Shown here piece after piece: positions 53,726-64,000 of a stretch of 64,000 bases of DNA. The DNA comes from Catonia carolina (taxonomy: Eukaryota > Arthropoda > Insecta > Hemiptera > Achilidae). A program made the translations under genes and the position numbers. The stretch is from positions 56,195,553 through 56,259,552 of the forward strand of contig JAQMRL010000001.1 of assembly GCA_035578175.1 (NCBI GenBank), in the 5' to 3' direction. The notes under the pieces were generated by a model. The model saw only the letters and a list, made by a program, of their open reading frames with translations, was not told the origin of the DNA and did no database searches. Each line of letters opens with the position of its first letter. The first letter of the stretch is position 1.

Positions 53726-54333
53726 ATTGTAAAATAACATTCAACAGTTAAAAAAAATCCATAAACAGCTGTTGTTATAAAAACAAGTTAGTTGTTTTAA
53801 AACAGTGTAAAACAGTTAGTTGTTTATAAAAACCTGAATGTTATGTTCATCTTATGTCCTTTTTGTGAGTTTGATAAAAATTATTTTTATTAAATCCATT
53901 AGAAATGTAGCCCAATTAAAATCAGGTTGACTGCTACACGTAAAATGGGGTTACAATTCACCAATGCTGCAATAAAATTTTTCAGTTTATGTTATTATTT
54001 TGGCATATTAATATTATTTTTCAAGCAAAAACTGAATTTTGAAAGTGATTTTTAAAGTATTTCACAAAAAAAAATTGAGACACAAATTTGTGTCTCGTAG
54101 CATTTGAAAATTGCACGAGCAAACTGAGACCTAAAATTGTGTCTCAAAACACATAACATTACTATGTGATACAATTGAACCTTACAAATTGTTAAAAGTA
54201 AAATGTACATAATTATTCCAAATCTACTTACCAGAAATTATACTGCTGTAGAAACTTTATTGATGATTATTAAAATTTTTTTCAATATTTTTTTTATGTA
54301 CACTACAAATTGAAATACACTTCACAAAATTTT
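53726..54333. other. Non-coding AT-rich stretch with GAGACAC palindrome
   Basis: No gene. GAGACACAAATTTGTGTCTC at 54077-54096 is a perfect 20-bp palindrome, with a degenerate second copy GAGACCTAAAATTGTGTCTC at about 54127-54146. Confidence 0.5.
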
Positions 54334-55249
54334 ATTAAAAAATTATTCAAACACTATATTTACACTACAAATTTAAATACACTTGATACAAAACATTATT
54401 GTAAATTATTTAACTTTTTCTACACTATATTTTCACTACGAATTTAAATACACTTTTAATAAAAAGACTGATGTATACATTGCTAATATATTAAAACTAC
54501 ACTAATTTTAAAAAATGTAACTTTTTATTTTCTATATAACGCTGCAGTTGTTTATTTTGGTCTATTTACATGATTTTCAAAGTAACACTCTAAACACATA
54601 TGAGTCATGCAGGATCAAAAGTGGCCAAGTCATAAAAGTCATTAAAAAATTATTCAAACACTATATTTACACTACGAATTTAAATACACTTGATACAAAA
54701 CATTATTGTAATTTATTTAACTTTTTCTAAACACTATATTTTCACTACGAATTTAAATACACTTTTAATAAAAAGACTGATGTATACATTGCTAATATAT
54801 TAAAACTACACTAATTTTAAAAAATGTAACTTTTTATTTTCTATATAACGCTGCAGTTGTTTATTTTGGTCTATTTACATGATTTTCAAAGTAACACTCT
54901 AAACACATATGAGTCGTGCAGGATCAAAAGTGGCCAAGTCATTAAACTTATTAAAAAATTATTCAAACACTATATTTACACTACGAATTTAAATACACTT
55001 GATACAAAACATTATTGTAAATTATTTAACTTTTTCTAAACACTATATTTTCACTACGAATTTAAATACACTTTTAATAAAAAGACTGATGTATACATTG
55101 CTAATATATTAAAACTACACTAATTTTAAAAAATGTAACTTTTTATTTTCTATATAAAGCTGCAGTTGTTTATTTTGGTCTTTTTACATGATTTTCAAAG
55201 TAACACTCTAAACACATATGAGTCGTGCAGGATCAAAAGTGGCCAAGTC
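54334..55249. repeat. 309-bp tandem repeat, three units
   Basis: The marker GCTGCAGTTG recurs at 54541, 54850 and 55159, each 309 bp apart; the first unit is 2 bp shorter. Units start ATTAAAAAATTATTC (54334, 54641, 54950). Each unit has two related inner blocks ending ACGAATTTAAATACACTT. Very low divergence between units. It is not coding; short open frames inside repeat with the unit. Confidence 0.9.
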
Positions 55250-55796
55250 CAGATTTCATAATTTTTCAGAAGAACTGAAAATCTCCAGTTGCTACTTTTG
55301 TGATATCTATGAATAATTCATCGTAACTTTATGTAGATGAAACATATTTCAACACTCTAAATTTATTCATGTTAGAAAAATTGAAAATTTTAATTTGTAC
55401 TTAGGCAGTTCTGTAACTAACTGTTTAATCTAGACAGTTTTGTAACTACTTAAACTGGACGTAGCTACTTTTGCAACTAATGTAATGGGATTGAAATAAT
55501 TTCTCAACATCATTGAATTTTTGGTACAACAAAATTTAATTAAATAGTTTTAATGAACACAAAATTGATACAATCATTGAAAATATGTTTGGAAAATGGG
55601 TATCTAAAAGGCACATAAAGAAAAAAATAAAAATCGTATATTATAATTTTAAAAAATATGACATTTTCAAATTAAAAGAAAAATAATGATAATGAAGGTG
55701 AAGTATTATATTTTAAAATAATAATTGCATTAATCCAACGTGAAATAAAACTATTCCATAAAGGTTTACGCATAAAAATATTTTTGTCAAATATGC
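55250..55796. other. Non-coding AT-rich stretch right of the tandem repeat
   Basis: Nothing recognised. Confidence 0.4.
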
Positions 55797-56206
55797 ATAA
55801 TATTATCTGATTCTTCCATTGGCGAATCTTCTTCATCGTCACTCTGTGCATCCTCAGCTAGCTGATCACAAGCTGCCTTATAAAAGCTAAGAGTTTCAAT
55901 CTCCTTCCAGGTTTTGCCGAAGTGTTTTTCCAGTAAATTCTGGACATCTCGCAATTTTTCTGCAGCAACTGGAACCCCTACAGGGATTATTCAAGAATTG
56001 ATATTCATGATATTTTCACCTTTTTTATTAATAGGTTTCCGAACTCCAAAATCTGATCTGTAGTATGATTCCCCCCGTACAAGAATATTATTCATATTTT
56101 TGTTTCTGGTAATTATAAATCTTTTTGTACGTGCAAATTGAAAGTGCTAGGAGCCTGGAGGTTTAATAACGTTTCGTACAGAACTGTTCCAGTCATAGGC
56201 ATTGTA
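55797..56206 (-). pseudogene. D2: transposase-like (DUF7869-type) gene, C-terminal part (left of L5)
   Basis: Minus-strand frame continuing from the L5 junction: DWNSSVRNVIKPPGS, stop, HFQFARTKRFIITRNKN, ESYYRSDFGVRKP, stop near 55990, then PVAAEKLRDVQNLLEKHF and GKTWKEIETLSFY, with an acidic end DDEEDSPMEESDNIMHI. The two in-frame stops (TAG, TGA) both sit where a Trp codon would fit. Readable to the end otherwise. Confidence 0.7.
56194..56206. repeat. Target site duplication of LINE L5, left copy
   Basis: CATAGGCATTGTA at 56194-56206 and 62205-62217; the latter directly follows the A-rich tail. Confidence 0.9.
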
Positions 56207-56700
56207 GCCCCCAGGGGGCACCCATTCTTATATATATGAATGCTCGTCCATGCATATATATGTGGGTGTTCGGGTGTGGCAACCCCGGGACCCCAGCTAA
56301 GAGCTAACCTTATTTCAAAACTATACACAGGTTGCTCTTACACTACACACAACAATAATACTACATCACACACACCACACTTTCTTTCAACACACACATT
56401 TACATACCCTACACACAACACATACACAAAGTTTTTCTTACACACATTTATAATGCTGGCGAGGATGGGATGCGGGCTGGTCGTGCGTAACCCTTTCCGG
56501 ATTGGAAGGTCTGGACTGTGGTTGTGCTGCTGTGAGCTTGCTCTGCCGAGGCTTTGCGCCATCCTTTAGCCCTTCCAGTCGCTTCGGTACTGTGGCAAGA
56601 AGTGGACCATGGGTAAGAGTGTCGGAGCTCTTACTGCTGCGTGCGAGCCTCTGGGACGTCGGTATCAGTGGGTCAGGCAGTACCTGACTCCCCGGCCCGG
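56207..56700 (+). other. L5 5' UTR
   Basis: Starts GCCCCCAGGGGGCACCC, a GC-rich start unlike the AT-rich surroundings, then CA-rich sequence and a GC-rich part near 56450-56700. An internal promoter is expected in this family but not located. The open frame reaches back to 56641 without an ATG. Confidence 0.65.
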
Positions 56701-58098
56701 ATGAAATATGTGGGAGATGGCTGCCGGGAGTACTCGGCCGGGTCCTTCTTTTTACTAGGGACCTGCGGCGTGCGCGGGTCATCTCTCCGCCCGCACCCTG
56801 CTTTCACGATGACTGGAAAAGCACTAAAGATAATGGCAAACAAACAATCTTCCCTTGGATTGAAAAGACTATGGTCTAGCTTGTCTGACGATAGTGATAA
56901 AAGTGGTGTATTAAGTAACACGGACAAATTTTTCGTTGTTCGTTGTATTGCAGAAGAAGGGTCGCTTTCAAAAGTTTCCCCCTTCATTATTAACAGGTCT
57001 GTGCAGTCGGTTTGTGGCTCGCCACACTCTATTAAGAAACTAAGGAATGGTACTTTGTTAATTGAAACAACGTCTGCGAAGCAAAGTAGCAGCGTTGTTA
57101 AAATTACACAAATAGGAAGTACTGCAGTCACTGTTGAACCGCATAGATCCCTCAACTCATCTCGAGGAGTGGTTTACTCTCGAGATATACATGATATGTC
57201 TGAGGCTGAGTTATTGGAGGAGCTTACCTCCCAGCGAGTGACGCAAGTCAAAAGAGTTACGCGTCGGGAAAATGGTATTGATGCCGGTACCCCGACACTT
57301 ATCATAACATTTTCCACCCCACAACCTCCAGATCGTCTAAAGTTGGGTTACTTGTCTGTTCGAGTGAGACCGTATGTCCCAAACCCTCTGCGCTGTTTTC
57401 AGTGCCAGGAATACGGACATACGAAAACTAACTGCAAGAAACCTGCGATATGCGCAAAGTGCAGTTCACCTGACCACTTAGACAGCGAATGCACTTCTGA
57501 AACAGAACTGTGTGCAAACTGTAAAGGAAGTCATTCAGCAAGGTCTCGGGAATGCCCTAAGTATAAAGAAGAACGGGAAATTCAGAAAATTTCGTCTGAA
57601 CAGAAGCTTTCCTTTCCCGCTGCCCGGAGCGAGTACAGAAAACTAAATAGCATCCGAAATGCAGTCCAGCCTGACATTTCGTTTGCAGCTGCAACTAGTG
57701 TTCAGTCTCGTATGTCTGCTGAGTGCTCGTCATGCGTAGAGTTGAAAAGTGTTGTTGAGAACCTAACTAAACAGGTTGCTTCCCTAACTTCTGCACTTAA
57801 AGCGTTATTAAGCACCAAGCAAACAGAAATTGGTTCAAAGAGCTCAGTGTCTCAAGTGTGTAACCTTTCTGCGACGCAGAGTACAAAAGCTCAGCTGTCA
57901 AGTAAGACAGCCTCTACCTCAAAGGGAAAACCCCTTTCAGTATCCAAGACGCTTCCAGCGGAAGCGTCTAAATTTTTAAAATCTCCTCCGTCTGGATCCA
58001 AGATCCACGATATGATAGGAGATTCATCGGCCCTAGAAAAGGGCTTTATACAAGTAAAAGGGAAAAAAGGGAAGGAGAAAATTGTGTTTGAAACGTAA
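56701..58098 (+). CDS. L5 ORF1, nucleic-acid-binding protein with three CCHC knuckles
   Basis: The first in-frame ATG is at 56701 (MKYVGDGC); a second candidate at 56809 (MTGKALKIM) may be the true start. An RRM-like fold is suggested around FFVVRCIAEEGSLSKVSPF to TVEPHRSLNSSRGVV. Then LSVRVRPYVPNPLRCFQCQEYGHTK starts the zinc cluster CFQCQEYGHTKTNC, CAKCSSPDHLDSEC, CANCKGSHSARSREC. A coiled segment and Ser/Lys-rich tail follow. The role is coating element RNA. The stop TAA at 58096-58098 is in the same frame as ORF2. Confidence 0.87.
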   Translation: MKYVGDGCREYSAGSFFLLGTCGVRGSSLRPHPAFTMTGKALKIMANKQSSLGLKRLWSSLSDDSDKSGVLSNTDKFFVVRCIAEEGSLSKVSPFIINRSVQSVCGSPHSIKKLRNGTLLIETTSAKQSSSVVKITQIGSTAVTVEPHRSLNSSRGVVYSRDIHDMSEAELLEELTSQRVTQVKRVTRRENGIDAGTPTLIITFSTPQPPDRLKLGYLSVRVRPYVPNPLRCFQCQEYGHTKTNCKKPAICAKCSSPDHLDSECTSETELCANCKGSHSARSRECPKYKEEREIQKISSEQKLSFPAARSEYRKLNSIRNAVQPDISFAAATSVQSRMSAECSSCVELKSVVENLTKQVASLTSALKALLSTKQTEIGSKSSVSQVCNLSATQSTKAQLSSKTASTSKGKPLSVSKTLPAEASKFLKSPPSGSKIHDMIGDSSALEKGFIQVKGKKGKEKIVFET

Positions 58099-61000
58099 CT
58101 CCTCCGTTGCGAAATACCCTTTAATAGTTTAATTCAATGGAATGTTCGCGGGATCCGGTCTAGGTATGAAGATATAAAGATATTGATCCGGGATAAGTGT
58201 CCGTTTGCGCTTTGCTTGCAAGAGACGATGTTACAACCTGATATCCGATTATCCTTTCGTGGATACGAAATGTTTAGGAAAGATTCCCTGCATGGTGGCC
58301 CTGGTGATGGGGTTGCAATATTACTTCACCAGTCAATGCAAGGGATGAGTCTGGATATCCAAACGGATATTCAGGCTGTAGCAATCAGGATAACTGTCCC
58401 GATGTCGGTTTGCGTGTGTAATGTTTATTTACCACCAAACACAGACATTTCATACCTAGCCATGAGAGAATTGCTGGAACAGTTACCAGCTCCATATATC
58501 GTCTTAGGAGATTTCAATGGTCACCATTATTCTTGGGGCTCCTCACTGTGCAATGGTAGAGGTCACATGGTGGAGAGGGTCCGGAGTGATTTAGACTTAT
58601 GTCTATTGAACGATGGATCTGAAACATTCATGTCATCCTCAACAGGATCCTGGTCGTGCTTGGACCTTACTTTCTGTAGCCCGTCCATTGTTCCAAGGTT
58701 GATGTGGAGAGTACTGCCAGACCTGTATGGAAGTGATCACCGACCGGTGGTGGTCGAATTTTTTGACTACCAGCCTGTCGATGACCTTCCGAAACGATGG
58801 ATTGAAAAGCTTGCACGGTGGGATGAGTTTTCAAGTTTAATGGAATCTGAATATGAAGATGATGATGATGCACGAAAGCTGTTGTCTTCCTTTGTAGAGA
58901 GGATGTCTGCAGCAGCTGCCCAGAGCATTCCTAAAACATCGGGAAAAGCACGGCGTCCGCCGGTACCTTGGTGGAATGATCGTTGTAAGGAGGCTCTTCA
59001 GGACCGCCGTAGGGCCCTGCGCATTTTTAGTCGCAGACCTACGGATGCAAACCTGGAAGCGTACCGAAGAGCTCGGGCCTGCTGTAGGCGTGTCTTTCTT
59101 GAGAGTAAGAGGGAGTCGTGGAGCCGTTACGTTGGAGATATTAGCAGGAGTACCCCTGTGACAACGGTATGGAGAAAACTGCGTTCGGTATGTGGAAGGA
59201 CGTCTCCACATCGAATCGCAGGGTTGCAAGCTGACGGTTCTGTGATCACATCACAGTCCGACATCGCTAACGTGATTGGTTCCTTCTTTAAATCAGCTTC
59301 CCTCACGTCTTCATATTCAGTACAGTTTCAAAATTATAAGAAAACCATTGAATCTCTTCCTTTTCATATAGCGGACTCTAATGATCCTCTAAACATTCCT
59401 TTTTCATTGCCTGAGCTTAGAAAAGCGCTCAAAGTATCTCGAAATACCTCACCTGGAGGTGATGAAATTACACTTTCGATGATAGCGCATTTACCAGATT
59501 CTGGGTTAAGGCAACTCCTACATGTTTTTAATAAAATATACGCTTCTAGAAAGCTTCCAAAAACTTGGAAAGAAGCAATTGTGGTTCCGATCCTCAAACC
59601 TGGTAAAGATAAAACATTGGCCTCCAACTACCGTCCCATTTCCTTGACAAGTGTTGTTTGTAAGGTCATGGAAAGAATGGTGAACAGTCGTCTCATGTGG
59701 TATCTGGAAAAGAATAACTTCCTCGCTCCTGAACAGAGCGGTTTTCGGAGGGGGAGGTCTTCGACAGACCACTTGGTGGCCCTTGAGACGGCTGTCTGCA
59801 ATGCGTTTGCATTGCGGCAGCGCCTCGTTGCTGTATTCTTTGATTTGAAAAAAGCATATGATACAGCTTGGCGACGAGGTATCCTCAATACCTTGCGGGA
59901 TTGGGGCATCGCTGGAAACATGTTGGCCTTCATCAAGGACTTTCTAGATGAACGATCGTTCCGTGTAAGGGTTGGTCAGTGTCTGTCCGACAGGTTTGAC
60001 TTGGAAAATGGTATACCGCAAGGAAGTGTAATTAGTTGTACCCTATTTGCGGTTGCCATAAACAATATTGTGAAAAGTTGCGTATACCCTGTTAAATGTT
60101 CGTTGTTTGTTGATGATTTTGCGATATATGTTGCATCTAGAAATGTTGTCTCAGCTGAACGAGCTCTACAGCTAACTATATACCGTCTTGAAGAATGGTC
60201 ACGGCAGACTGGCTTTAGTTTTTCTCCTGAGAAGACTAAATGCATTCAGTTTTGCCGAATACGGACTGATAATGTTCCAAGACTGTATTTAATGGGTCAG
60301 CATATCGAAGTTAGCACTGAAATCAGGTTCTTAGGTGTTTTATTCGACAAGAGACTTACATGGGCTCCGCATATTAAAGACCTACGGGCTAGGTGCTTAA
60401 AGGTGGTTGATATTCTGCGTGTTCTTACAGGTACATGTTGGGGAGCTGATAGATCATGTATGATAAGGTTCTACAAGGCTCTAGTGCGATCACGTATAGA
60501 TTATGGCGCTGTAGCCTACTCATCTGCTACTTCCACTTCTCTGAGAATGCTTGACTCAGTCCACAATTCATGTTTACGATTATCTACAGGTGCTTTTCGT
60601 TCTAGCCCTGTTATCAGCATCTTAGTTGAAAGTGGAGAAATGTCGTTACACAGACGTCGCCAGCAGCTTATATTGACGTACTTTGCTAAGTTGAAAGCTA
60701 GACCTTATCATTTTTTGCATGATATGATTCTCAATAACCCTTGTCATGATTTGCATCTGATGAACGCCCGACAGCCTTCACCATTTGGTGTAAGAGCGTT
60801 GGAGATATGCAACAACCTCGATATTGCTATTCCTCGTGCCTACCCATGTAATTCTTGTCTTTTTCCACCCTGGACCATCGCTCACTTACACTTTAACTTT
60901 GAGATGTGTAAATACTCAAAGGCAGACACAAGTTCAGTGGTATTTAATAGCGTTTTCAGTGAATTAGTTGAAGCTATTAAACCATCTACGGTTGTATACA

Positions 61001-61791
61001 CTGATGGATCAAAGTCGGATGTTGGAATTGGTTGCTCGTTTGTTGCTAATGGGAGAACCTATTTGTTTGGATTACCTGCGGGAACCAGTGTTTACACGGC
61101 TGAACTTTATGCTATCAGCAAAGCTCTTTCTGTAGTCTGTGTGCGTGGGCGTCGGGTGTTGGTGTGCACTGATTCGCTCAGTGCTCTCCAGTCGATTAGT
61201 GATGTGTATTCACGCCACCCGCTAGTTGTGGACGTCCTCGGCACTGTGAAGGAGCTGAATGATAGAGGAGTAAGCGTTGTTTTCTGCTGGGTTCCGGGTC
61301 ATGCTGGAATCTCGGGAAATGAGGCTGCTGATTTGGCCGCTAAGGAGGCGTCACGCCAACCGGCCTTCACGCAATATCTGACTGTGTCAGATTTCGTGGG
61401 CCTGGTGAAGCGTGTCATCACTGATTCCTGGCAGGTAGAATGGACTGGCTCTCATGGTAACAAGCTTCGTGAGGTAAAGCATGACGTTAAGCCTTGGCCT
61501 ACGTCGTTGAGGAAGAACAGAAGGGAAGAAGTTGCCATCGCTCGACTTAGAATTGGGCACACCAGATTAACGCATGGGTATCTCATGACGTCTGGTGATG
61601 CTCCAGTGTGTGGCAGATGCGATTTTCCTTTGACAATTAAACATGTTTTGGTGGATTGCGTCTGCTACGCAGCTCTGCGTCGGCGATTTAAAATACCCTG
61701 CGAGTTGCGAGAAGTACTCGGCGACGATAGCCATGTTTTAGACTCAACGTTGAGATTCCTAAGGTCCATTAGTGTATATAAAGATATCTAA
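58099..61791 (+). CDS. L5 ORF2: endonuclease, RT, RNase H, zinc motif
   Basis: The coding frame opens immediately after the ORF1 stop, in the same frame. Conserved sequence begins LIQWNVRGIRSRYEDIK near 58126, but the first ATG is only at 58228. Endonuclease: CLQETML, VLGDFNGHHYSWGSS, GSDHRPVVVEF. RT: NTSPGGDEITLSM, FFDLKKAYDTAWRRG, GIPQGSVISC, LFVDDFAIYVAS (FVDD near 60110). RNase H: VVYTDGSKSDVGIG, CTDSLSALQSI, CWVPGHAGISGNEAADLAA. The terminal zinc motif begins CGRCDFPLTIKH. More than 1200 residues with no stop, so probably active protein if initiated by readthrough, reinitiation or a non-AUG start. Confidence 0.9.
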   Translation, partial: LLRCEIPFNSLIQWNVRGIRSRYEDIKILIRDKCPFALCLQETMLQPDIRLSFRGYEMFRKDSLHGGPGDGVAILLHQSMQGMSLDIQTDIQAVAIRITVPMSVCVCNVYLPPNTDISYLAMRELLEQLPAPYIVLGDFNGHHYSWGSSLCNGRGHMVERVRSDLDLCLLNDGSETFMSSSTGSWSCLDLTFCSPSIVPRLMWRVLPDLYGSDHRPVVVEFFDYQPVDDLPKRWIEKLARWDEFSSLMESEYEDDDDARKLLSSFVERMSAAAAQSIPKTSGKARRPPVPWWNDRCKEALQDRRRALRIFSRRPTDANLEAYRRARACCRRVFLESKRESWSRYVGDISRSTPVTTVWRKLRSVCGRTSPHRIAGLQADGSVITSQSDIANVIGSFFKSASLTSSYSVQFQNYKKTIESLPFHIADSNDPLNIPFSLPELRKALKVSRNTSPGGDEITLSMIAHLPDSGLRQLLHVFNKIYASRKLPKTWKEAIVVPILKPGKDKTLASNYRPISLTSVVCKVMERMVNSRLMWYLEKNNFLAPEQSGFRRGRSSTDHLVALETAVCNAFALRQRLVAVFFDLKKAYDTAWRRGILNTLRDWGIAGNMLAFIKDFLDERSFRVRVGQCLSDRFDLENGIPQGSVISCTLFAVAINNIVKSCVYPVKCSLFVDDFAIYVASRNVVSAERALQLTIYRLEEWSRQTGFSFSPEKTKCIQFCRIRTDNVPRLYLMGQHIEVSTEIRFLGVLFDKRLTWAPHIKDLRARCLKVVDILRVLTGTCWGADRSCMIRFYKALVRSRIDYGAVAYSSATSTSLRMLDSVHNSCLRLSTGAFRSSPVISILVESGEMSLHRRRQQLILTYFAKLKARPYHFLHDMILNNPCHDLHLMNARQPSPFGVRALEICNNLDIAIPRAYPCNSCLFPPWTIAHLHFNFEMCKYSKADTSSVVFNSVFSELVEAIKPSTVVYTDGSKSDVGIGCSFVANGRTYLFGLPAGTSVYTAELYAISKALSVVCVRGRRVLVCTDSLSALQSISDVYSRHPLVVDVLGTVKELNDRGVSVVFCWVPGHAGISGNEAADLAAKEASRQPAFTQYLTVSDFVGLVKRVITDSWQVEWTGSHGNKLREVKHDVKPWPTSLRKNRREEVAIARLRIGHTRLTHGYLMTSGDAPVCGRCDFPLTIKHVLVDCVCYAALRRRFKIPCELREVLGDDSHVLDSTLRFLRSISVYKDI

Positions 61792-62204
61792 TGGGGAACT
61801 TGTAGTTATAATTGATTTTATATGTGTATTTGTGTATGGTTTTTATTTTCGTGGCCCCTTTACAGCCGTTTTTTCTTTCTGGTCTGTGATATTAATGTAA
61901 ATTATATTGTGTTTACTGAGATACTAGTTTGTAAGATTTAGGTGATAGGTTGTAGATTTTATTTATATTCCAACTGTGATATTAGATTTAAGTTTGTGTT
62001 TGTATGTTTATCTTATAAGTTCTTAATATAAGTGTTCTTTTTTGTAAATTTTATTTATTAATATATTTTTAGTTTTAAGAGTTATATTTAAATATGTAAA
62101 GTCGTTCTACACTCGGGCACTTTACACCCGTGTGTAGAACAACGGGCGATGATAACCGTCTGGTTTTTCGCCCTAAAACAAAAAAAAAAAAAAAAAAAAA
62201 AAAA
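61792..62204 (+). other. L5 3' UTR with two stem-loops and A-rich tail
   Basis: Near-identical to the L3 3' UTR in its last part. Stems TTCTACAC/GTGTAGAA and GGGCGA/TCGCCC before CCCTAAAACAAAAA. Confidence 0.8.
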
Positions 62205-63641
62205 CATAGGCATTGTAATCACGTCCCATGACACATGAAGTTCCTAAAGTATCAAAAACATTAATGTACTCTGATGGATTCAAAATAACTTCTCTTCGTT
62301 TGAATTGTTTTTCTGCACGACCAAAAATTCTGTCTGGAGGCAGAAAGGAATGCCCAGTAACGGGAAAAAACACAACAACTTGTTTTACATTTTGGTGGGG
62401 AAAAATTTAATAACCATTTACTTAACATACCTATCATTATTATATTTTTATTTTGCCTTGCGGCCCCATTGGAAAATAAGTGTAACTCTGAGATGTTGGT
62501 GAAATCTGTATTAACAAGTCTATGATAGAGAGCTGACACAATCTGATTAGCACCTCTTGGGTTATCTAATTCTGTCCACAAATAAAGAAATATGTTAGAA
62601 GTTGTTTGCATGGATTTTGATGATCCTTCACAAATACAAAAGTTGTATAGATAGAGTTGCCGCGAATAATAGCTGCTTTGGTCAGGCAGTTTTGGTATTG
62701 CCAACTTCTTTTGGCAGTCAAAAGAAAAATATTTTACATTCTTTTTATTTTAAGGAATTTAAAGAAGCATGATGCTTGAAGCTTATGCAATCTTGCAGCT
62801 ACCATTAAATTTTGCTTTGTAACTCCATTTGATACTTTAATCTTCTCCTTAAATTGTATGCAATCAGAGCAAACGTCAGTTGCAGGGCTTCCAAAACTAA
62901 TGTTAAAGTTTGTAACGAAAACAAAACGAAAATAAGAATATTGAACGTGGAACGGCTGTACATGTTTATCATTATATGCCTGCCACAATTTTTTTATGGT
63001 CAAATGGCTTGCTAAATATTGTCGCGTGGACTTACCACGGCAATAATGAGACTCTAGTGGTACCAGCGACTCAATATACGTTTTAATTGCTTGAATTTTA
63101 TCTGCATACAGCAATTTTTTGCGGTCTCCACCTCGGTTTTCATTTCGAGTGGAGCCTGTTTGCAAATATTGTACTGTAATTCTTTGTACACGTGCTTTGG
63201 AAACCCCTAAGATTTTTAGAAAAGATTTTGGCATACCTGAACACTTACGGTAACTCCATTTCTTGTTCGTGGTATATAATAACAATGTACTGCTTGCCTT
63301 GATGTATCTTTGTCACTACTTCTGCACCTTCTTCTCCGCGGACACGTACTGACAACATGCTTCAACAGAAAACAGTCTTGTTTTATCTTGTCATGCTCTA
63401 AATAAAAGGCACTGTGGAACTTTCTCACATCTTGCATGTTCAACTGACTACACTTAAGTTTCTTACATTTTTTACTATGATTACAAGCTGGCGGTTTGGG
63501 TAATGATTTAGAAACATGACGAAACTTTTTTGCCACATTTCGCTTCCATAACTGTGGTTGAGCCACTTTACTCCTACTTTTCCTTGGAATCACTTCCTTA
63601 ATAGGATCTCCCCTTCTAACACTATCCTCAGGATTAATCAT
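62205..63641 (-). pseudogene. D2: transposase-like (DUF7869-type) gene, N-terminal and core part
   Basis: ATG at 63641 (MINPEDSVRRGDP), basic N-part, then FLKILGVSKARVQRITVQYL, LVPLESHYCRGKSTRQYL, FNISFGSPATDVCSDC, ASCFFKFLK, LPDQSSYYSRQLYLYNFC, ELDNPRGANQIVSALYHRL, LHLFSNGAARQNKN and GHSFLPPDRIFGRAEKQFK. The layout suggests an RNase H-like (DDE) transposase fold; the FSNG block is where an acidic residue is expected, so a catalytic Asp may be replaced by Asn. Frame changes near 63230 and 62735. The C-terminus continues left of L5. The DUF7869 label is from memory. Confidence 0.68.
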
Positions 63642-64000
63642 TGTTTAAAAATCTATAAACGTTCAAAGATCAAAGATTATAAAAGTGTTTGCAATAACTT
63701 AAACGTAGTAAAACACAATCACAACTGAAGCACTTATTGAAACAACTTTATAACGTCAAAGTAATAGTAGGAGTAGGTAACAGCTTGTTGAAGCAGGCTT
63801 GCAACTGTTAATATTAAAGTTTCATAACATTATTATGAAATTTATAAAACAGCTGATAATACTACAATATTCAGTTTGTGATTATTTTAAAATATTCTAT
63901 TAAAACAATTTAGAAAGCATAATGAAAATAAAAACTGGAAGTGTTGTAAAATATTTAACTTTTGAAACTGGACTTAGTTATGATATGAAAATAACACAGT
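63642..64000. other. Non-coding right edge
   Basis: AT-rich; presumably 5' flank of D2. Nothing else recognised. Confidence 0.4.

Larger units (their letters stand above)
56207..62204 (+). mobile_element. LINE L5, I-like, full length
   Basis: 5998 bp: 5' UTR, ORF1 with three CCHC knuckles, ORF2 with endonuclease, RT, RNase H and zinc motif, 3' UTR with two stem-loops, A-rich tail. It has a 13-bp target duplication and is inserted in D2. RNase H plus three ORF1 knuckles place it near the I clade of the Jockey superfamily. It is the full-length relative of L3. Confidence 0.92.

Noticed and set aside
54548..55039. Two 60-residue plus-strand frames in the 309-bp repeat
   Set aside because: They recur with the repeat unit and have no features of a protein.

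Overview
The window looks like nuclear DNA from an insect or a close arthropod relative. It is AT-rich and intron-poor, and almost all recognisable coding capacity belongs to transposable elements. Ty3/gypsy elements, one with an insect-retrovirus type envelope gene, sit beside piggyBac, hAT and pogo elements and RNase H-bearing LINEs. I found no host housekeeping gene, rRNA or tRNA gene. Species cannot be called. Several plausible start codons in the list differ from the longest open frame because only ATG starts were accepted where possible.

Layout from left to right. (1) 1-~5346: minus-strand Ty3/gypsy element A, cut by the window edge, with pol, gag, two small ORFs, a tRNA-Leu-type primer site and an LTR. 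(2) 5953-19212: a decayed piggyBac gene (PB1). It is split by a LINE (L1, 7374-17184) with a 14-bp target duplication. L1 contains a plus-strand I-like LINE (L3, 9554-12652), a 67-bp poly(A) insertion, a foldback and an internal duplication. A second piggyBac (PB2, 17365-19212) sits at a TTAA next to the PB1 ATG and carries a 44-bp tandem array. (3) 20030-25142: a transposase-like gene copy (D1) split by an apparently intact two-exon hAT element (21033-24710) with a perfect 8-bp target duplication. (4) 26040-28312: piggyBac and pogo remnants. (5) 28801-45329: Ty3/gypsy element B on the minus strand, with near-identical LTRs and the order small ORFs, gag, pol, env. A 5.65-kb LINE (L2) is inserted in its protease/RT region. 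(6) 45669-53725: a piggyBac gene (PB5) split by a recent, intact-looking env-less Ty3/gypsy element C (45985-52018). (7) 53726-55792: non-coding DNA with a 309-bp tandem repeat. (8) 55797-63641: a second copy of the D family (D2), split by a full-length I-like LINE (L5, 56207-62204).

The window is therefore a set of nested insertions. Removing the younger element restores the reading frame of the older one at PB1/L1, B/L2 and D1/hAT, which supports the boundaries. The most novel-looking signal is a pair of small ORFs between the 5' LTR and gag. It is conserved between two divergent gypsy elements, A and B, and the first ORF has an N-myristoylation-like start in both. Other points of interest are the 44-bp palindromic array of PB2, paired terminal hairpins of the I-like LINEs, a LINE whose two ORFs are in one frame separated by a single TAA, and a stop/start overlap in the integrase region of element B.
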